Below are positions 48,119 to 60,649 of a stretch of 64,000 nt of DNA, piece by piece. The stretch lies in assembly GCF_965638725.1 (NCBI RefSeq), contig NC_134970.1:3043001-3107000 (forward strand). Direction: 5' to 3'. The translations under genes were made by a program, and so were the position numbers. Source of the stretch: Aptenodytes patagonicus (taxonomy: Eukaryota; Chordata; Aves; Sphenisciformes; Spheniscidae). A model generated the notes under the pieces. That model ran no database searches. It worked only from the letters and a program-made list of their open reading frames with translations, and was not told the origin of the DNA. Within the stretch, counting starts at the first letter, position 1. Each line of letters opens with the position of its first letter.

Positions 48119-49205
48119 CTGGCTCCTGCCCAGCGGAGGACCCTGTGCCTCGCTGCCTCCAGCAGCGGTGGTGGTGGTGCTGGGCAGCTCCCGGCAGCGC
48201 CGAGGCTGGGTGAGCACCACCCGAGCTGCCCTTGGGAGCCTGGCAGCTCAGCTCTGCCTGCCGGTAGCTAAACCCAGCCTTGCTCTGGAGCCATGGTCGG
48301 CAGAAGCCTGCAGCCAGGGCTGCTGTTCCTCTCCCTCCCGAGTGCTGCCATTCCAGCCCCACGGAGAGAAGGAGCACTTTGGCCAGGGGTTCCCCTCCAG
48401 TCATCTTCAGAGCTCTACAGGTAAACCCAGATGAAGGAACTGCTCGCAGCGCTGGTGTGCCGTGTCTCCTGCCAGCAGGAAGGACTCTGGAGATCAGGAC
48501 ATGAGTGAGCATCTCCCTGCTGCCATCCTGACCAAAGGCGACGGGTTTGGAGGTGTTAGGAGTATCCAGACAGGTCAGTGGTGGTTCAGGGAGAACTGGT
48601 GTGATCTTGCCCTCTTCGAGCACCCTGGAATCTATGCGTGCTTCCCTGCATGGATCCCTTTGGCTTGCAACAAGGGAGACTCCTAACCTGCAGCCAGACC
48701 CAGGGGATCGTTCTTTTGCCTTCATAGCAAGGCTTTTCCTGCAAACCTGTAGCATTTGACTGTCACTTTGCCAGGAGCTGGAGCAAGGGGCTGCCAATGC
48801 TCCTGGGAGCGATGAATGCCCAAGGGACTGTTTTGGCTAGAGGGAAGACCTTACTTTTGGCACAGGACTAGCACAGATACTGCCTTTGCTGGGTTTCATG
48901 CAGAGATGGCCTCAACCTATAACGTTCCAACCCGGTTTTTAGCTCCTCTAATGATTTGGGATCTTCTGGTCAGCCCTGGGAGAAAGGAGCAAGACTGAGC
49001 CCTGCCTCTGGTTCTGGAGCACTCTCACCTCCGGGGCCTGGCAGTGGCTTTGGCGATGGCTTTGTCGGCAGCAAAGCCAGAAGACCCTGGCCATGGCCTC
49101 CTCTTTGGTTTCGTTCTTCCCGGGCAGTTTGCGGGAGGGCTGTCCGAACTGTCGGGTTACAATTCTAGCTTGTAGCAGTTGCACCATTAAAAGCTGTATT
49201 CGGAA
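48119..49205 (+). other. KLHDC8A: Probable KLHDC8A 3' UTR
   Basis: The sequence after the stop codon has no competing gene on this strand. The first reasonable poly(A) hexamer I found is ATTAAA at 49186-49191, giving a 3' UTR of about 1.1 kb. No AATAAA was found earlier in the stretch. A 352-codon minus-strand frame overlapping the last exon is an antisense shadow. Confidence 0.4.
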
Positions 49206-49389
49206 AAGCCCTCGGAGAAGTCCGGTCTGTGCTCTGGGCTGCATCAGGGCTGCGATTGTATGAAAAGGTGGGACCCAGACTGAAAAGGGGGAGGGGGGGG
49301 GCACTGCAGGCAGCCGTGGCTGGGGTCGGTGATGTATCCCGTGCCTTGGAACAAGTGATGGGGCAGTGCCCTTTCCAAGGTGTCACATC

Positions 49390-49800
49390 CCTCTTTTAGA
49401 GCGGGTCCTGGGCTTGAGGGGAGGGGGGGGTTCCCGGTGGCAGCCCCTCCGTGCCGCGCAGGAGGGTGCGGGGGGGGGCAGCTGCGGGGCTCCGCCGGTG
49501 CCGGACCCGCTCCCGCCGCTGCGGAGCACCGAGGACACCGTGCGGCGGCCGCGGCAACGGCAGGGGCGGCCCGGGGTCGGGGCGGGGGGGCGGCCGGGGG
49601 CCGGGGCTCGCTCCCCGGGCGCAGGCTCCGGGGATGCCCCGGCCCTGAGCTGCGCTCCCCGGGGCGGGCGGGCTGGCACAGGCGAGCCGGAGGGCAGGGA
49701 CCGGTCCCACCGCCTGCATCTCCCCCGAGCCTCGCTCCTCCGGTGAGACCTGGCCGGTGCCCTCCGGGCCGGCTCCTGCCCCTTCCGTGGGTGGTGGGGG
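49390..49800. promoter_or_regulatory. CpG island without an assigned gene
   Basis: Roughly 400 bases rich in CpG and G/C runs (for example GGCGGCCCGGGGTCGGGGCG near 49565) stand alone between KLHDC8A and NUAK2. A good plus-strand splice donor (CTCCTCCG|GTGAGA) is at about 49742/49743. In birds such islands normally mark promoters. It could start an unannotated non-coding RNA or be an upstream alternative NUAK2 promoter; no protein family is recognised in any frame. Confidence 0.5.
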
Positions 49801-51494
49801 CCGTTCCTGCCTGTCGGTGTTTGTTAGGAAGCGGTGAAGAGAGTGGCTCCTTTTGAAGTGCAGCCCTGTCAGCTCCGAGTCCCCTCTCGCTGATCTCAAA
49901 GTGCCGCGTAGCTCGGATGAAAGGAGAAAAGCACCGGCTCCGCAGCTAACAACCTGCTCGCTAATTATTTACATCCCACCTGCTTGTCTCTGGCTGCGTA
50001 CATAGGCATAACAGTGTCTGTCCCCATCCCCTGTCATGTTCCCATCTGTGGTCCTGATGCTTTGTTCATTTAGGCACCGTGTTTTGGAAGGTTGTATAAA
50101 TGCAAATATCTAACTGCAGAAAGGAGACAGACTGACGCAGACGTGCTGCTCCGGCCAGGGTGGAGGAGCTGCCCGCAGCAATGCTGGGTCGTGCTCCAGG
50201 CCCCTGGTGAGGAGCACGGAGCCCAGCTGAGACAATCTTGACGTAGTGCAGTCAGGGAGGGCTCCAGGGTGAGATCTGCCGAGGGGTGAAGCTGCAGGGA
50301 ACGGTGCGCAGGGCACCGGGGCCAGGCATTTCTGTCTAATGGCATCCCTGGATGATTAAAGGTCTGCTGGGTCTAGCAGAGCTGAGGGAAGGTGCTAAGA
50401 GCACCCCTCTCTGTGTGTACTGCCCTGGGGGTGCTGCCTCCTGACCCCAGAAGGCTAATAAACCATTCCTTTAAACTGTAAAAATTGGAGGAGGATGGAG
50501 GAGGCTTGGAGGGATAGAGGGAGCCTTCTATTCTTCTAGAGCAAACCCTGTGTCTCCCAGCACAGCAGATCTCCATTTCAGCCGCCTCTGCACAGCCGAG
50601 AGTCTGTAGCTACTAATGAAGTGTTTTCCTTTGTCCTTAAGGAACCTTTCCCACACACAGCACAGCCTGATGCTCCTCTGCTCTTGCTTTCTCATTAGCC
50701 CTGAGCCCTGTTCATTGCAGCGAGGCCGCGCTGGTCGAGGCTTAGGGTTCGGTGCTGCTGCTCTGGCATTGTTAAGCTGGAGCCAAGGGGAGGAGGAATC
50801 TGCTCCCTTTGTCTGGCTGCAGCACAGCTGGGGGCTGATCCTTTGCTTTCTCCCTCCAGAAAGGCTGAAGAGAATGGCAGACAAAGCAGCGTCATGGGAA
50901 TAAACCTGCTCTAGGACTTAATGAAGAGATGTCAGGGACTGGGGACAAGGCTGGGGGGAGACGGTCAGTTATCAAAGCTGGGGATGTGCCCAGCATTTAG
51001 AGAGGGAGGGAAAGAGGAGCTCTCTGAGTCGCAGCACAGAGAGAAGCAGGTCTGGGTCAGTTGCCTTTGTAATGAAACCCAAGCTCTCATCACCAAACAG
51101 GATCCCTGGCACGTCCCCAGAGCCGCTGTGTTCCCAGCCAGCGGTAGGTCGCTCTGCGGCGCTGGGTGCTCCTGGCTGGGGGTGCTTTTCCCCATGGTGG
51201 TGCTATGCAGAGCCAGGTTTTTACAAGAGCTTGAAACCTAGATGTCATTTGGACTTTTCCAGGCATGGTTCCCACCCTGAGCAGCTCTCCCAGGAGTTTG
51301 TTTCCATGTCTATCCCGATTTCAGGGGCTGGGGGGCTTCCTGAGCAGCCGTGAGCTTTCACCATGACCCCCGGCGTGCTCTGCAGCCACTTCCCACTCTG
51401 TCTGCTGGCTTCTTCCCAGAATCTGCTGGGAAAGGTAGCTGCTGAGACTTCAGACACTTCCAGCATGCCTCTGCTGCACCGTGCTTCCAGATAA

Positions 51495-51690
51495 CACCCA
51501 CTCGGAGACCTCTGTACCTGAAGAATTGAAGCACTTTCCCTAGTAATAATGTCATTTGCTTTTTACCAGCAGATCGTAAATGGCTTAGCAAACACAGAGG
51601 TAACCAGGCAGCAGGAAGGCAAGAAGAGTCGTATCCATAATTACATAGTCAGTGGCAAAAGCTAGGATCAGAGGGTAGGTCTGATCTGTC
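51495..51690 (-). mobile_element. MIR-type SINE relic (antisense), tentative
   Basis: ACCTGAAGAATTGAAGCACTTTCCCTA and, about 100 bases further, AATTACATAGTCAGTGGCAA followed by AAGCTAGGATCAGA parallel the antisense MIR core and its flank (GAGGAAACTGAGGCACAGAG ... GTCACACAGTCAGTGGCAGAGCTGGGATTAGA). The spacing is longer than usual, so an insertion or two separate fragments are possible. Confidence 0.45.
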
Positions 51691-54600
51691 CCTGTGCCGG
51701 GCTCTGCTTGTGGGAGCCCACCACCTCGGTACAGCCCCTCCCATTTGGCTTCTGGTGGCTGGAGTTCAGCCTGGTCCCTGATGTGGCTAAGGGGCCTCCT
51801 GGGCTCTGCCGGTGCCTGACCCCCACTGAAGGAACCTGGCTGTGTTTTCAAACCAATCTTTAATTATTTCAAGAAAAGGTTTCAAACTTTTAAGCATGCT
51901 TCTGAGCTGTTCTTCTGGGTGGCAGAGCAGTCTGTGCTCACGTGGCAGAGCAGCCCAAGATGCAGCTGGAGGAGCTCTGCTAGTTAATCACAGAATAAGA
52001 GATTTAATGAGACTGCTGCAGAGGCCAGGAAAAATCAATCCATAATTCAAAACACTGAGTACGTTACAGCCTCTTGCCTTGAACGCACTATTTGAGCGTA
52101 CACCCCAGGTGTCCACATATGCAGTGTGAATGACCCTAAGCAAAAGCAACCTAATTGCGAGGACTCAGAGGTAGGTAAGCGTGCATCCCATCCACAGCAC
52201 TTGCACTGCACCCCAAAAATGGCTTGGTCAATGCCATTCCTGACCCCCAACCCCTCCTGGGCTCCCCTGCTATTGCTGGACTTCTCTGGGGGCTCATCCA
52301 CGGATGTCCTCTGGACCAAGGGCGTCTCTCTCATGGGGATGATGGGTGTCCAGCAATCAGCAGCGAGCTGTTAGGCAGCACCAGGTTATTTAAAGTAGCT
52401 TCTAGGCTCATCAAAGACTAGAAGGAGATGCTGTGGGACTCCAGCAACAGCCACCTTCTTGCCAGCCACCCAGCCTCTGAGAACCAGCAGCCTTTCCCCT
52501 GGGTCCTCTCGGCTTGTGGGAAATCCCCTCTAGTGGGTTGAGATTCCCTCCAGGAGCAGGGAAAATCCTCCAAGCTTTCCCATTACCTCTACAGGCTTGA
52601 TGGTGGCATTCACTAGTTCCAGCATGCTGGCAGACACGAGCTGGAGGATTAAGTCTCTCCACTGATGGTTCTCACAACTGCACCTTGAATCCTGCCATTC
52701 TCTGTGTTGTTTCTACTGCTGTGGGAAATAGGAGGCTGCAGGAGATAATCTGCTTTTGTTTGAAACAAAAGGGCTGTGCCTGCCCTCCAGGTGATGGAGA
52801 TGTGACCGTGAGCCAAGGCTGGGGAGCAGGGAGGTGAATCAGAGGCACCCTGGCTGTGTGTGTCGGGTTGTTTGTTTTTAAGCAGTGCTGCGCTTGTTTG
52901 GGCTGAGCGGTGCTGGACGGGCTCCCATTCTCCTCCTAGTACTCTGAACGGCAGATGGCATCCATGGGCTGAGCCCAGGCTGGACCAGCACCTCCCAGGC
53001 AGGCATTCTGCTACAGCCAGGGGCCTGCCCTGCTCAGGCAGTGCTGGACCGTGCTGGTGGGATGGCAGGCTGGCTCCAAAATGCCATTTCAGTTTGTGCA
53101 GGGATCCTGGCTAATAGCATAAGGATCCAGCAAATAACTTGATGTGGAAAGGATGTTATCCATCTCCTCCAGTATTTTGTTCCCATGAACAGGCATCGCC
53201 TCCGAGTCCAAACACCTTGCAGTAGCTATGGCAGAGCCGAATTCTCCTCTCAGGTCCCCCAGGCAGGTAGTCTCTAATGCTGCTGCACAGTGTCAGTCAA
53301 GGAAATGTCTGTGTGGTTGAATCCTGCTCTTGCTCCCACTTGCTGCAGCTCCCTGAGCTCTGCAGTGAATCTCTACAGATTAGATAGCTGCAGAGTTTCT
53401 TTCCCCAGATGCGTGCTGCATATGCTTTTCAGCAGATGATGCTGAGTGCTTCCATCTTTGAAACTGATACTTGATGCATCCCGTTGTGCCTGGAGGGACA
53501 AGGTAAAGTCTCAGTTGGGAGGTTGAGCCCAATGATCGAACGGGGTCTTTGATGGGAATGACTAGCGGTGGCGGGTGAGCTTCGGCAGCTGCATGGGGCA
53601 GACAGCCGCTTCTTGGGGCAAGGGGTTGTGACAAACCCCTCTCTTCTCCAGAATGGTTTGGCTGTTCAGCCTTGGGCATGGCACAGAGATACCCTGTGCT
53701 GCGAGGAGAAGGGGGGAAGTATGTCTGTACGTACAGATGCACAGAGGAGAAAGTCGTGTGGGTTAGTGTAGTTGGACGTACAACTCGGTGTGTGCAGACA
53801 CCCTGCGCTGCCAGTGCATGTGTAAGCTGGCACATGTGTCTGTGGGACCAGGTTCACGTATGGTATCACACAGGGCTGCGTGTACCTCCCCAGTGTAAAG
53901 GCTCCAGCTGTGCTGTGCTCCTGGGGGACATGAGCCAACAAAATTGCCACCGCGGTGAGCAGGGCGGGGAGCTGGCAGCTTGCAGGCTCGCCCCACGGGC
54001 TGCACCCACAGCTGGGTTTGTCCCGTGTTACAAGAGCACATACCTGTCAGCCGCTGTCATCTCCAGCAGGCACTGCTGTCCGAGCCGTAGCTGTGACAAA
54101 CAGAGCTGCTTCAGGAGATCTCGGGGAGGTACTTGCATGAATTCACACATTGCCCCAGCTCTGTGGGTGGCAGACATGTACCAGGTCCTACCCCACCATC
54201 CTGGGTTGTGTCGTTCCTCCCTGCTCTGTTCCAGAGGAGCTGCTGCCGTGGCTGGGGTCGTTCCTGCTCATGCAGAAGAGAGGTTGTGGCCTCAGCTGGC
54301 TGCTGCTGCCCTGGTATGTTGGGCAGCATTTCCCAAGGCCAACTGAAAACAAACTGTGGTGTTTGTTCTTCAGGGGCAGGGAATTCAATGAACTGTCCAC
54401 CTCATCTCACATCATGAGGATTACTGGTGTCTGGTGTCTGACATTGAAAACCAATTTAGATGCCAATTCCATAGAGTATTTAAGGGGCCTGCTTAGACCT
54501 CAGCATAGGAGAAGACCTGTTGATGTCAAAGCGCAGTTGCTGAAGCTAGCCTTTAAATTGCTGTAACCACTGTGGATGGTGGTACAAAGGGAATCTTTTA

Positions 54601-56283
54601 GAAATAAAGCAAACAAATAGAAAATAACTGGGTTTCAACCCAGCTTTCTTTCCAAAATATGTAGTAAATTTGACCTGCAGTGGAGAACTGCTGTCAGCAA
54701 TCTTGAGAACGGATTGTCAATTGTCTGCAGTATTTATTTTTTTTTTAATGTATGTATTCTCTCTCACAGAGACTTGCATTGAAATGGGGTCACATTTCAG
54801 TACAGCAAGTGCTTTGAACACGTCGTGGCGTTCTTTCTTACTGATCTTCGGTAGATCTGTCAGTCAGTTCCTCCTGCCTCTGGGGAGCTGCAAACAGCTA
54901 CGGGCTGGTCCTTCTGACCCAGCCAGCCCCAAGGTTTCACAGGAGCCCCGCGCCCACCAACCTTCTCGGCAGTCGCAGCCTGTTCTCTGTGCATCTTTAT
55001 CTGAAACCCAGCTGAGCTCTTGTAGTTTTCCAGCTACCTAATGGGGCTCAACAAATCCCGGAGCTGGCTGCTGCCGTGTCCTCGCCTGAACTCCTGATAC
55101 TCGAAGTTGTGTTTACTGAAAGCCAGGCTTTTCAGTACCAGCGCCGGTGGCTGCTCTGACACAGCAGCGCCGAGCGGTCCTCTTGCCGATTGCTGCGCTG
55201 GTCCTCCTGCCAAAAAGCAACACTTCTCATTGTCCCCGAGCAGACTTTGCATAAACAGAAAACTTCCTTAGAACAGCCTCTAAGAGATCTGGTTGTGGAG
55301 CAGAAATGACTCCTGTACCTTGCCATGGGCCCATAACACACGCAGCAACGCCCTGCTCTGCTCGGCTGGTCCTGGCCGTCGAGGGAAGATGCTCTTTGGG
55401 GTCAGTGTTGCCCTTTGGCCATCAGTTGACCAACCCTTCCCAAAAGGGGACCCAGCGTAGTTTTGTGTGAACGCCGTTGTACAGCTTCAGCGATGAAACT
55501 CTCTTTGTCTAGCTAGCTGGGAGTAGAGCTCCTCCATGCTGCCAGAGCTGCGGTGGCACTGGGAAACACTGGGACCCGTCTGTCACTGCCATCCCCATAT
55601 GCCGTGGCTGTGTGCACTGCCCTGGCCCCGTTAGGTCCCCAGCCCTGCGGGGACACCAGCCGCTGAGTCACAGCTGAGCCAGCCCCGGCCGCTCTCGCTG
55701 CCAGCAGACAAACCCACTCCATCGGCATCCGCCGGCGCTGTAACGGATATCGAGTCACTACCCTGAAATACAGACGCTTCCTGCCCCGAAAATAAAACCT
55801 CCAGCTTTTTTTGGGGGAGTTTGCTTATTTTTTTTATAAATGCCTCGGCATTCCTGCAGCCCTACGTGCTGCTGCAGGCTGTAACCTTCCCCACCGCGAC
55901 CTTCCAGTGCCTGGGAGCGTATCGCAGGGCGTCCTGGGTCATTTGATTTGTACAATCTGTTTGATCTGTGGTAGGGGAACCCTGGATGAGATGGTATAAT
56001 AGAAGAATAATATATATAATAATGTATTTTGTTTATTAGATATATAATATTTTATCTCCTTGGTGTAGGTAACTTGTGATTGCTGGTGTGGGCACCAAAC
56101 TCCCGTTAACTGTGTGTTAGAACAAGCCATTGGCGTGTACGTGAGGGGAGAGCAAAGCCTGGAGAATTGCTCCAAACTCACCAGCATAGGAGAAAATTGT
56201 GTACGGGTCCCCGCTCAGCCCTTGCCCCCGCTTGTCTGGGGTTTGCTGGTTGTTAGTGGGGGCTTCAGCCATAGGGGTTAACG

Positions 56284-56430
56284 TGTATTGTAGTGGTTGA
56301 AGTACAGGGCTTGAGTCGGATGGGGGTTGCCGTTTTGGCTTTTATCCAACAAACTTTTAGATTAAAGTGTAATTCAGACCACTGCACATCTCTCTTATCT
56401 AGCTGTAGCGATTTCTAAGGTAAATACCGT
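56284..56430 (+). mobile_element. MIR-type SINE relic (sense), tentative
   Basis: GTATTGTAGTGGTTGAAGTA followed by CAGGGCTTGAGTCGGATGGG and TTTTGGCT parallels the tRNA-derived 5' end of MIR (GTATAGTGGTTAAGAGCACGGGCTCTGGAGTCAGACTG ... TGGCTCTG). The weaker continuation CTCTCTTATCTAGCTGTAG could be the core. It is strongly diverged. Confidence 0.4.
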
Positions 56431-57711
56431 ACAATAATAAAGATCATGTTATCACCTGGTAACATGACGATTACAAATCCGAAGAAGATAAGTTCATATT
56501 TTGAAGCAGCTGGTTCCTGGGTTCATTGCAGTTTGGACTAAAAAGCTCATAAATCTAGCGATTAAAGGAGGTGTGTGTCACTGACCCCGGGGTGGCTCGC
56601 TCCGTACCAGCAGCCGGGAGACGAGATCCTGGGACCTTCTGTGGCTGGTTCACCTGCAGAGTGAGCAGGATACCGACCCGGGAGCCTGTCCTTCCCTGCG
56701 GGCTGCACCCCGGCGGGGCCGTGCCCGCACGCTGCGCACAAACCGGGTCACTCCTAATTACAGTTTTGCTTTCCTCTTTTTCTCTTCTTGGTGCACTTCC
56801 CCGCTCATGTTTCTACATGTGGAGCCGCTCGACGAGCGATGTTTTTTTCTGCTCTGTCCAGCTGAATGAGGCAATATTTCTGCTTTCTCCAGTCATGATT
56901 CATCCTTGGCTGCGGCATGTCCCTTACCTCCGTAGCTCCGCGCAGCAGGGAGCTCCCTTCTGCTCTCCCTGCCCGTGCTGGCAACGATAAGGAGGGATGG
57001 CAGGACCTGGGTTCACAAGCACCGCAGTGCAAACGTTATCAGGCTAATGGGGTTTTGCAAAATGATCCTTACAAATGACTAGCCTGGGCACAAAATCTGC
57101 CCACCGAGTAGTTACCAAGCTGGAAAAAATGAGCTGGGCTTTACCCAGAGCAGAGGTATGTCCTGAGTGGATGGATGGATGGATGGATGGTGGCTGCAGG
57201 CTGGTGTAATCCACAGCTGCGGTGGAAGTGGGGTGCAGAGGTGGCCTCTGCTGTAATCATTAGATGTGATAGGCCATAAATTACTTTTCAAAAGGCTCCT
57301 ATTGGTGCTAATGCGTTTCCCTTCTTCTGCTGATGGATGGGGCACCCAATTGGGAGGATCAGAGCAAACCCAGTTTCCTTGGTGTTTTCAGAGGAGGAAT
57401 GGGTTTCACACCTGCCTGAGCGCTACCCAGCAGCAGGTGAGGAATGCTGCCAGCTTGGAAGACCACTAATGAGAGGTGATCATTAAACTTTTTGTCACCT
57501 TTGGCGCTTTAATGCCTAGCAGAGCTCTTCCTTTCCCTCTTGGAGGGCTCGCTGCTGTAAGCCTGTCTTCTGCGGAAAGTTTATTCCTTTACCAGTCCGC
57601 AAGCAGAGGTGAACAGAGCCTGTTGCCACCGAGCCCGATGGCAGAGCCGTAGGTTTTGACCAGGATGTGGATGTTTTTAGCGCTGAGGTAATGCTGTAGC
57701 ATTTATTTTAA

Positions 57712-57735
57712 AATAATAAATAAATAAATAAATAT
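57712..57735. repeat. AAAT microsatellite
   Basis: A run of AAAT/AATA units, five to six copies. A GGAT run of five to six copies lies nearby at 57170-57190. Both are ordinary simple repeats. Confidence 0.8.
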
Positions 57736-59899
57736 AAAGTTAGGAGCCTGCGAGTAAATAGAGCTTCCGTTATGACAAAGCATCAAGTTGATTAGACTAG
57801 CTTTGAGCAGGTTTACCTGACATCGAGCCAGATTCCTTGTTGACTTTCATGTTGATTTTAACGGACATGCACTGGGGCCTGTGGTACAAAGGGCTGCCGC
57901 TGGAGAAACCCTGTTTAGGATTTCTAAGGCTGCAGCTGGGAGAGGCAGGGGGAATTTTAGTGGATTTCCCCACTGCCGAGAAAGCAGCAGCAATAGAGGA
58001 TCCTTATCAGTGGATTCCAGTGGACTTAGATCTGTGTCCCTTGACATTTCCATTAAAATAGGCTTCCTGAGCCGGTCTAGAACAAAAGCATACCTAAGCC
58101 TGCGTATCAGCAACAACACAGAAAATTGAAGAAAAGAATTTATCTGGTAGAAACAGAAAGAGAAGCTACCCGAGGCTCTGCTTCCTTTCATCACGGGGAA
58201 AGCCTCTGGAAAGCATCCTTATAAACCAACAGGAGTATTAAACATGTGCTCAAGTGGTTTCTTGGACCGGTGGGCTAAACCACAAGCGATCCCACAGCTG
58301 TCGATAGCATTACTCTGCGGGCTTGCAGTGTCCGGGAGACACGGACACTTTCATCTTAGCCAAGTGAAATTGCTTTGTTTATTGCAATAAGGTAGGTTTG
58401 TACCTTCCCCCTTCAACTCTTCTGCAATCTCTGGGCTGTGCCTGAACAGGATCTTATCTGCTTACTTTGACATTGAAATTACAGCAGTGTAGTTAATCTC
58501 ATCTACGCCTTGTTTATCTTCCCTATGGGCCCTGCCGGCCACTTGCAGATTGAAACGCAGCTCTTGTTACTGCACAGTAAATAATTCATTATTGCAACTC
58601 TGCTTCAGCATGGTATCTTCTTCAGACATACTGGTGGGAGATGACTAGTTGTAAAATGGGGAGCGAGGTTTGCCCGTGGGTTACGATGTGTTCAGCTTGA
58701 GGAGAGGTTTGAGGGTGGAAAGGATGCAGGACCAGTCTGAAGCTGCAAGAAGTTGTTCATCCCTGACATCTTGTGAGGAATGGAGGTGCCACACGGCCAC
58801 TGGCAATAAAAATCGGGGACACTGGCAGTACAAGATGCCTCTGTGTCCTAACTGTATCGAAATGGTATCTAATATGCAGTCCTTCCAGCACCGAGGCAGG
58901 TCACAGCCACGGATGAGCAGGAGTTTGGTGCACGCTTGTCTCCACGACCTGGACTCTGGTGCCTGTTGTTGCAGCTACCCTGCAGGGCGAATGTCCTCAA
59001 CAGGTCATTTTATAATCTCAGTCCTCCGATACCCAGATTGCAAGACCAGCCAGGGGACTGCGATGCCTTCCTGGGTCTCATCCTGACATAGAGACGTGGC
59101 GTGGCCACGATACGCTGGGAGCGGGTGCTGGGCCATTGCACAGCTCCACCTTATGCCACCTCTGTGCTCGAGGACACAAAGCCTGCAGAGAGGGGCCGGT
59201 GCTGGATTAGATCATCCCTCCCAGATGCTCACGAGCCCCTGCTCTGCCTCACCCTGCCGGGCTGCCCTGAGCTGCTGGAAGCGGTGGGAAAATCCAGGTC
59301 TGAGTGCGGGGATGAGTAATGCTGTAGCTATCTCTTTCTTTGATCAATACGGTGTGTCCTCACACATGCCAGAGCTGGGCAAGAGCTTTTGTTTTGGCTG
59401 CTTTGGGAAATAATTGCATTCTTTTAATATCTCAAAACAAAGATCTACCACAGGGGCAAAAAGACCACACGGGAAGGTGCTGCAGAGTTAACCAGAAATG
59501 TCCGTAAAAAGCGTTTGCGTGGGAGTGCCTGAGCAGCCTGCAGACGTTTCCCCCCCCCCCCGGCTCTGGTCACGGAGCACGCTGCTCCCTCCCAGGCCCT
59601 GTGTCCAGGAGGGCAAAGCATTGTCCTGTGGCGAGCGTGGACAGGCTGCGCTTGCCCCAGCCTCTCCTCTCTCTGATTTTGCTCTCAATATGTATTTTTT
59701 TCTGAGAGTCCTGGGTGCATTGTGGCTCCTTGCAGCAAACCACATCTGCCTATGTGTGTCTTGGCCGGCTGCACGTCTGTCTCCCTCTGTCCCTGCATCT
59801 CTCCTGGTGTGAGACACCCGGGCGCTTTGCTCCGCATCCTCCCAGCGCTCTGGTCCTGCACCTCTCCTCTGCCTTTGGATGCGAGTCTCTCCCTGCATC

Positions 59900-60412
59900 A
59901 TCTTCTGGAAAGTCCTTAACTCCCCCCAGTCTGCGGGACACCCCTTTACACTCCCCGCTACCCCTGTGCCCCCCCCTTTGTACCCTGCCTCTCCCCCTTG
60001 TTCCTGGGTTACCTCTGCCCCCCCTCTCCTCCGCGCATCCTCCCTTTGCACCCAGCTTGTCAGTGCCCCCCCCTGCACCCCGCTCCGCGGCTCCCCCTTA
60101 TCCCCGCGGTCTGCGCTCTCCCCTTCGCACCTACCCGACCCGTGGGTGTCCGTCCCCCGTCCCCGTCCCCCCCCCCCTCCTTGCACCCCCGTCCGCGGGG
60201 TCTCCCCGCAGCCCGGCCCCCCCCCCCCCCTTCCTCGCGGCGGCTCCCGGGCGGGGCGGCCGCCGCCGCCGTGCGGCCAATGGGCGCGGGGGGGCGCGGC
60301 CGGCGGGGCCGCCGCATTTAGCGGCCGGGCCGGGCCGGGCCGTGCCGGGTGGCGGCGGCGGAGCCGGGGCCGGAGCCGGAGCCGGGAGCCGGGAGCCGGA
60401 CCGGAGCGCGGC
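59900..60412 (+). promoter_or_regulatory. NUAK2 CpG-island promoter and 5' UTR
   Basis: Very GC-rich sequence with C-runs precedes the NUAK2 start codon. A CCAAT box in strong NF-Y context (GGCCAATGGG) is at about 60275-60284. GC-box-like GGGGCGG is at about 60253. Just downstream are tandem CCGGG units (about 60324-60340). No TATA box is seen, as is usual for CpG-island promoters. The transcription start probably lies between 60290 and 60360. Confidence 0.75.
60275..60284 (+). promoter_or_regulatory. CCAAT box (NF-Y type) of NUAK2
   Basis: GGCCAATGGG with flanking CpG-rich sequence, about 130 bases before the start codon. This matches the NF-Y consensus and its usual distance from a start site. 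Confidence 0.6.
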
Positions 60413-60619
60413 ATGGAGCGGGCGGCGGGGCCGGGGGCAGCGCTGGCCGCCTCGCTGGCCGAGGGGCTCATCAAGTCTCCGCGGCCGCTGATGAAGAAGC
60501 AGGCGGTGAAGCGGCACCACCACAAGCACAACCTCAAGCACCGCTACGAGTTCCTGGAGACGCTGGGGAAGGGCACTTACGGGAAGGTGAAGAAAGCCCG
60601 GGAGCGCTCCGGCAAACTG
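60413..60619 (+). CDS. NUAK2: NUAK family kinase 2, first coding exon (partial gene)
   Basis: The first 69 codons of NUAK2, an AMPK-related Ser/Thr kinase activated by LKB1 that acts on actomyosin and Hippo/YAP signalling. The residues [20 protein letters not shown] and [29 protein letters not shown] are nearly identical to the human protein. The glycine-rich ATP loop reads LGKGTYGKV (about residues 53-61). The exon stops at KL|GTAAGG in phase 0, immediately before where the VAIK lysine should begin the next exon. The N-terminus before AEGLIKSP is [15 protein letters not shown], about nine residues shorter than in human and unlike it. The remaining exons lie beyond the right edge. Confidence 0.96.
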
Positions 60620-60627
60620 GTAAGGAT

Positions 60628-60649
60628 CCCCCCCCCCCCCCCCCCCCCC
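60628..60649. repeat. 22-base C homopolymer beside the NUAK2 splice donor
   Basis: An uninterrupted run of 22 C starts nine bases after the exon end. It is a likely site of length variation and sequencing error. Confidence 0.85.

Larger units (their letters stand above)
49801..59900. other. Intergenic DNA between KLHDC8A and NUAK2
   Basis: About 10 kb without a supported gene. It holds two old MIR-like relics (51495-51690 and 56284-56430), a GGAT run at 57170-57190 and an AAAT run at 57712-57735. The longest plus-strand frame (53672-54346) has no recognisable domain and is rejected. AT-rich complex blocks such as 55980-56060 and 58480-58620 are possible distal regulatory DNA, as inference only. 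Confidence 0.45.

Noticed and set aside
47739-48797. 352-codon minus-strand frame
   Set aside because: Antisense shadow of the last KLHDC8A exon and its 3' UTR; composition reflects the GC-rich coding strand.
53672-54346. 224-codon plus-strand frame
   Set aside because: Cys-rich at first sight, but no spacing pattern of a known domain, weak start context, and overlapping frames on the other strand are equally long.
59488-60537. 349-codon minus-strand frame
   Set aside because: Antisense to the NUAK2 CpG island and first exon; Gly/Arg-rich low-complexity translation.
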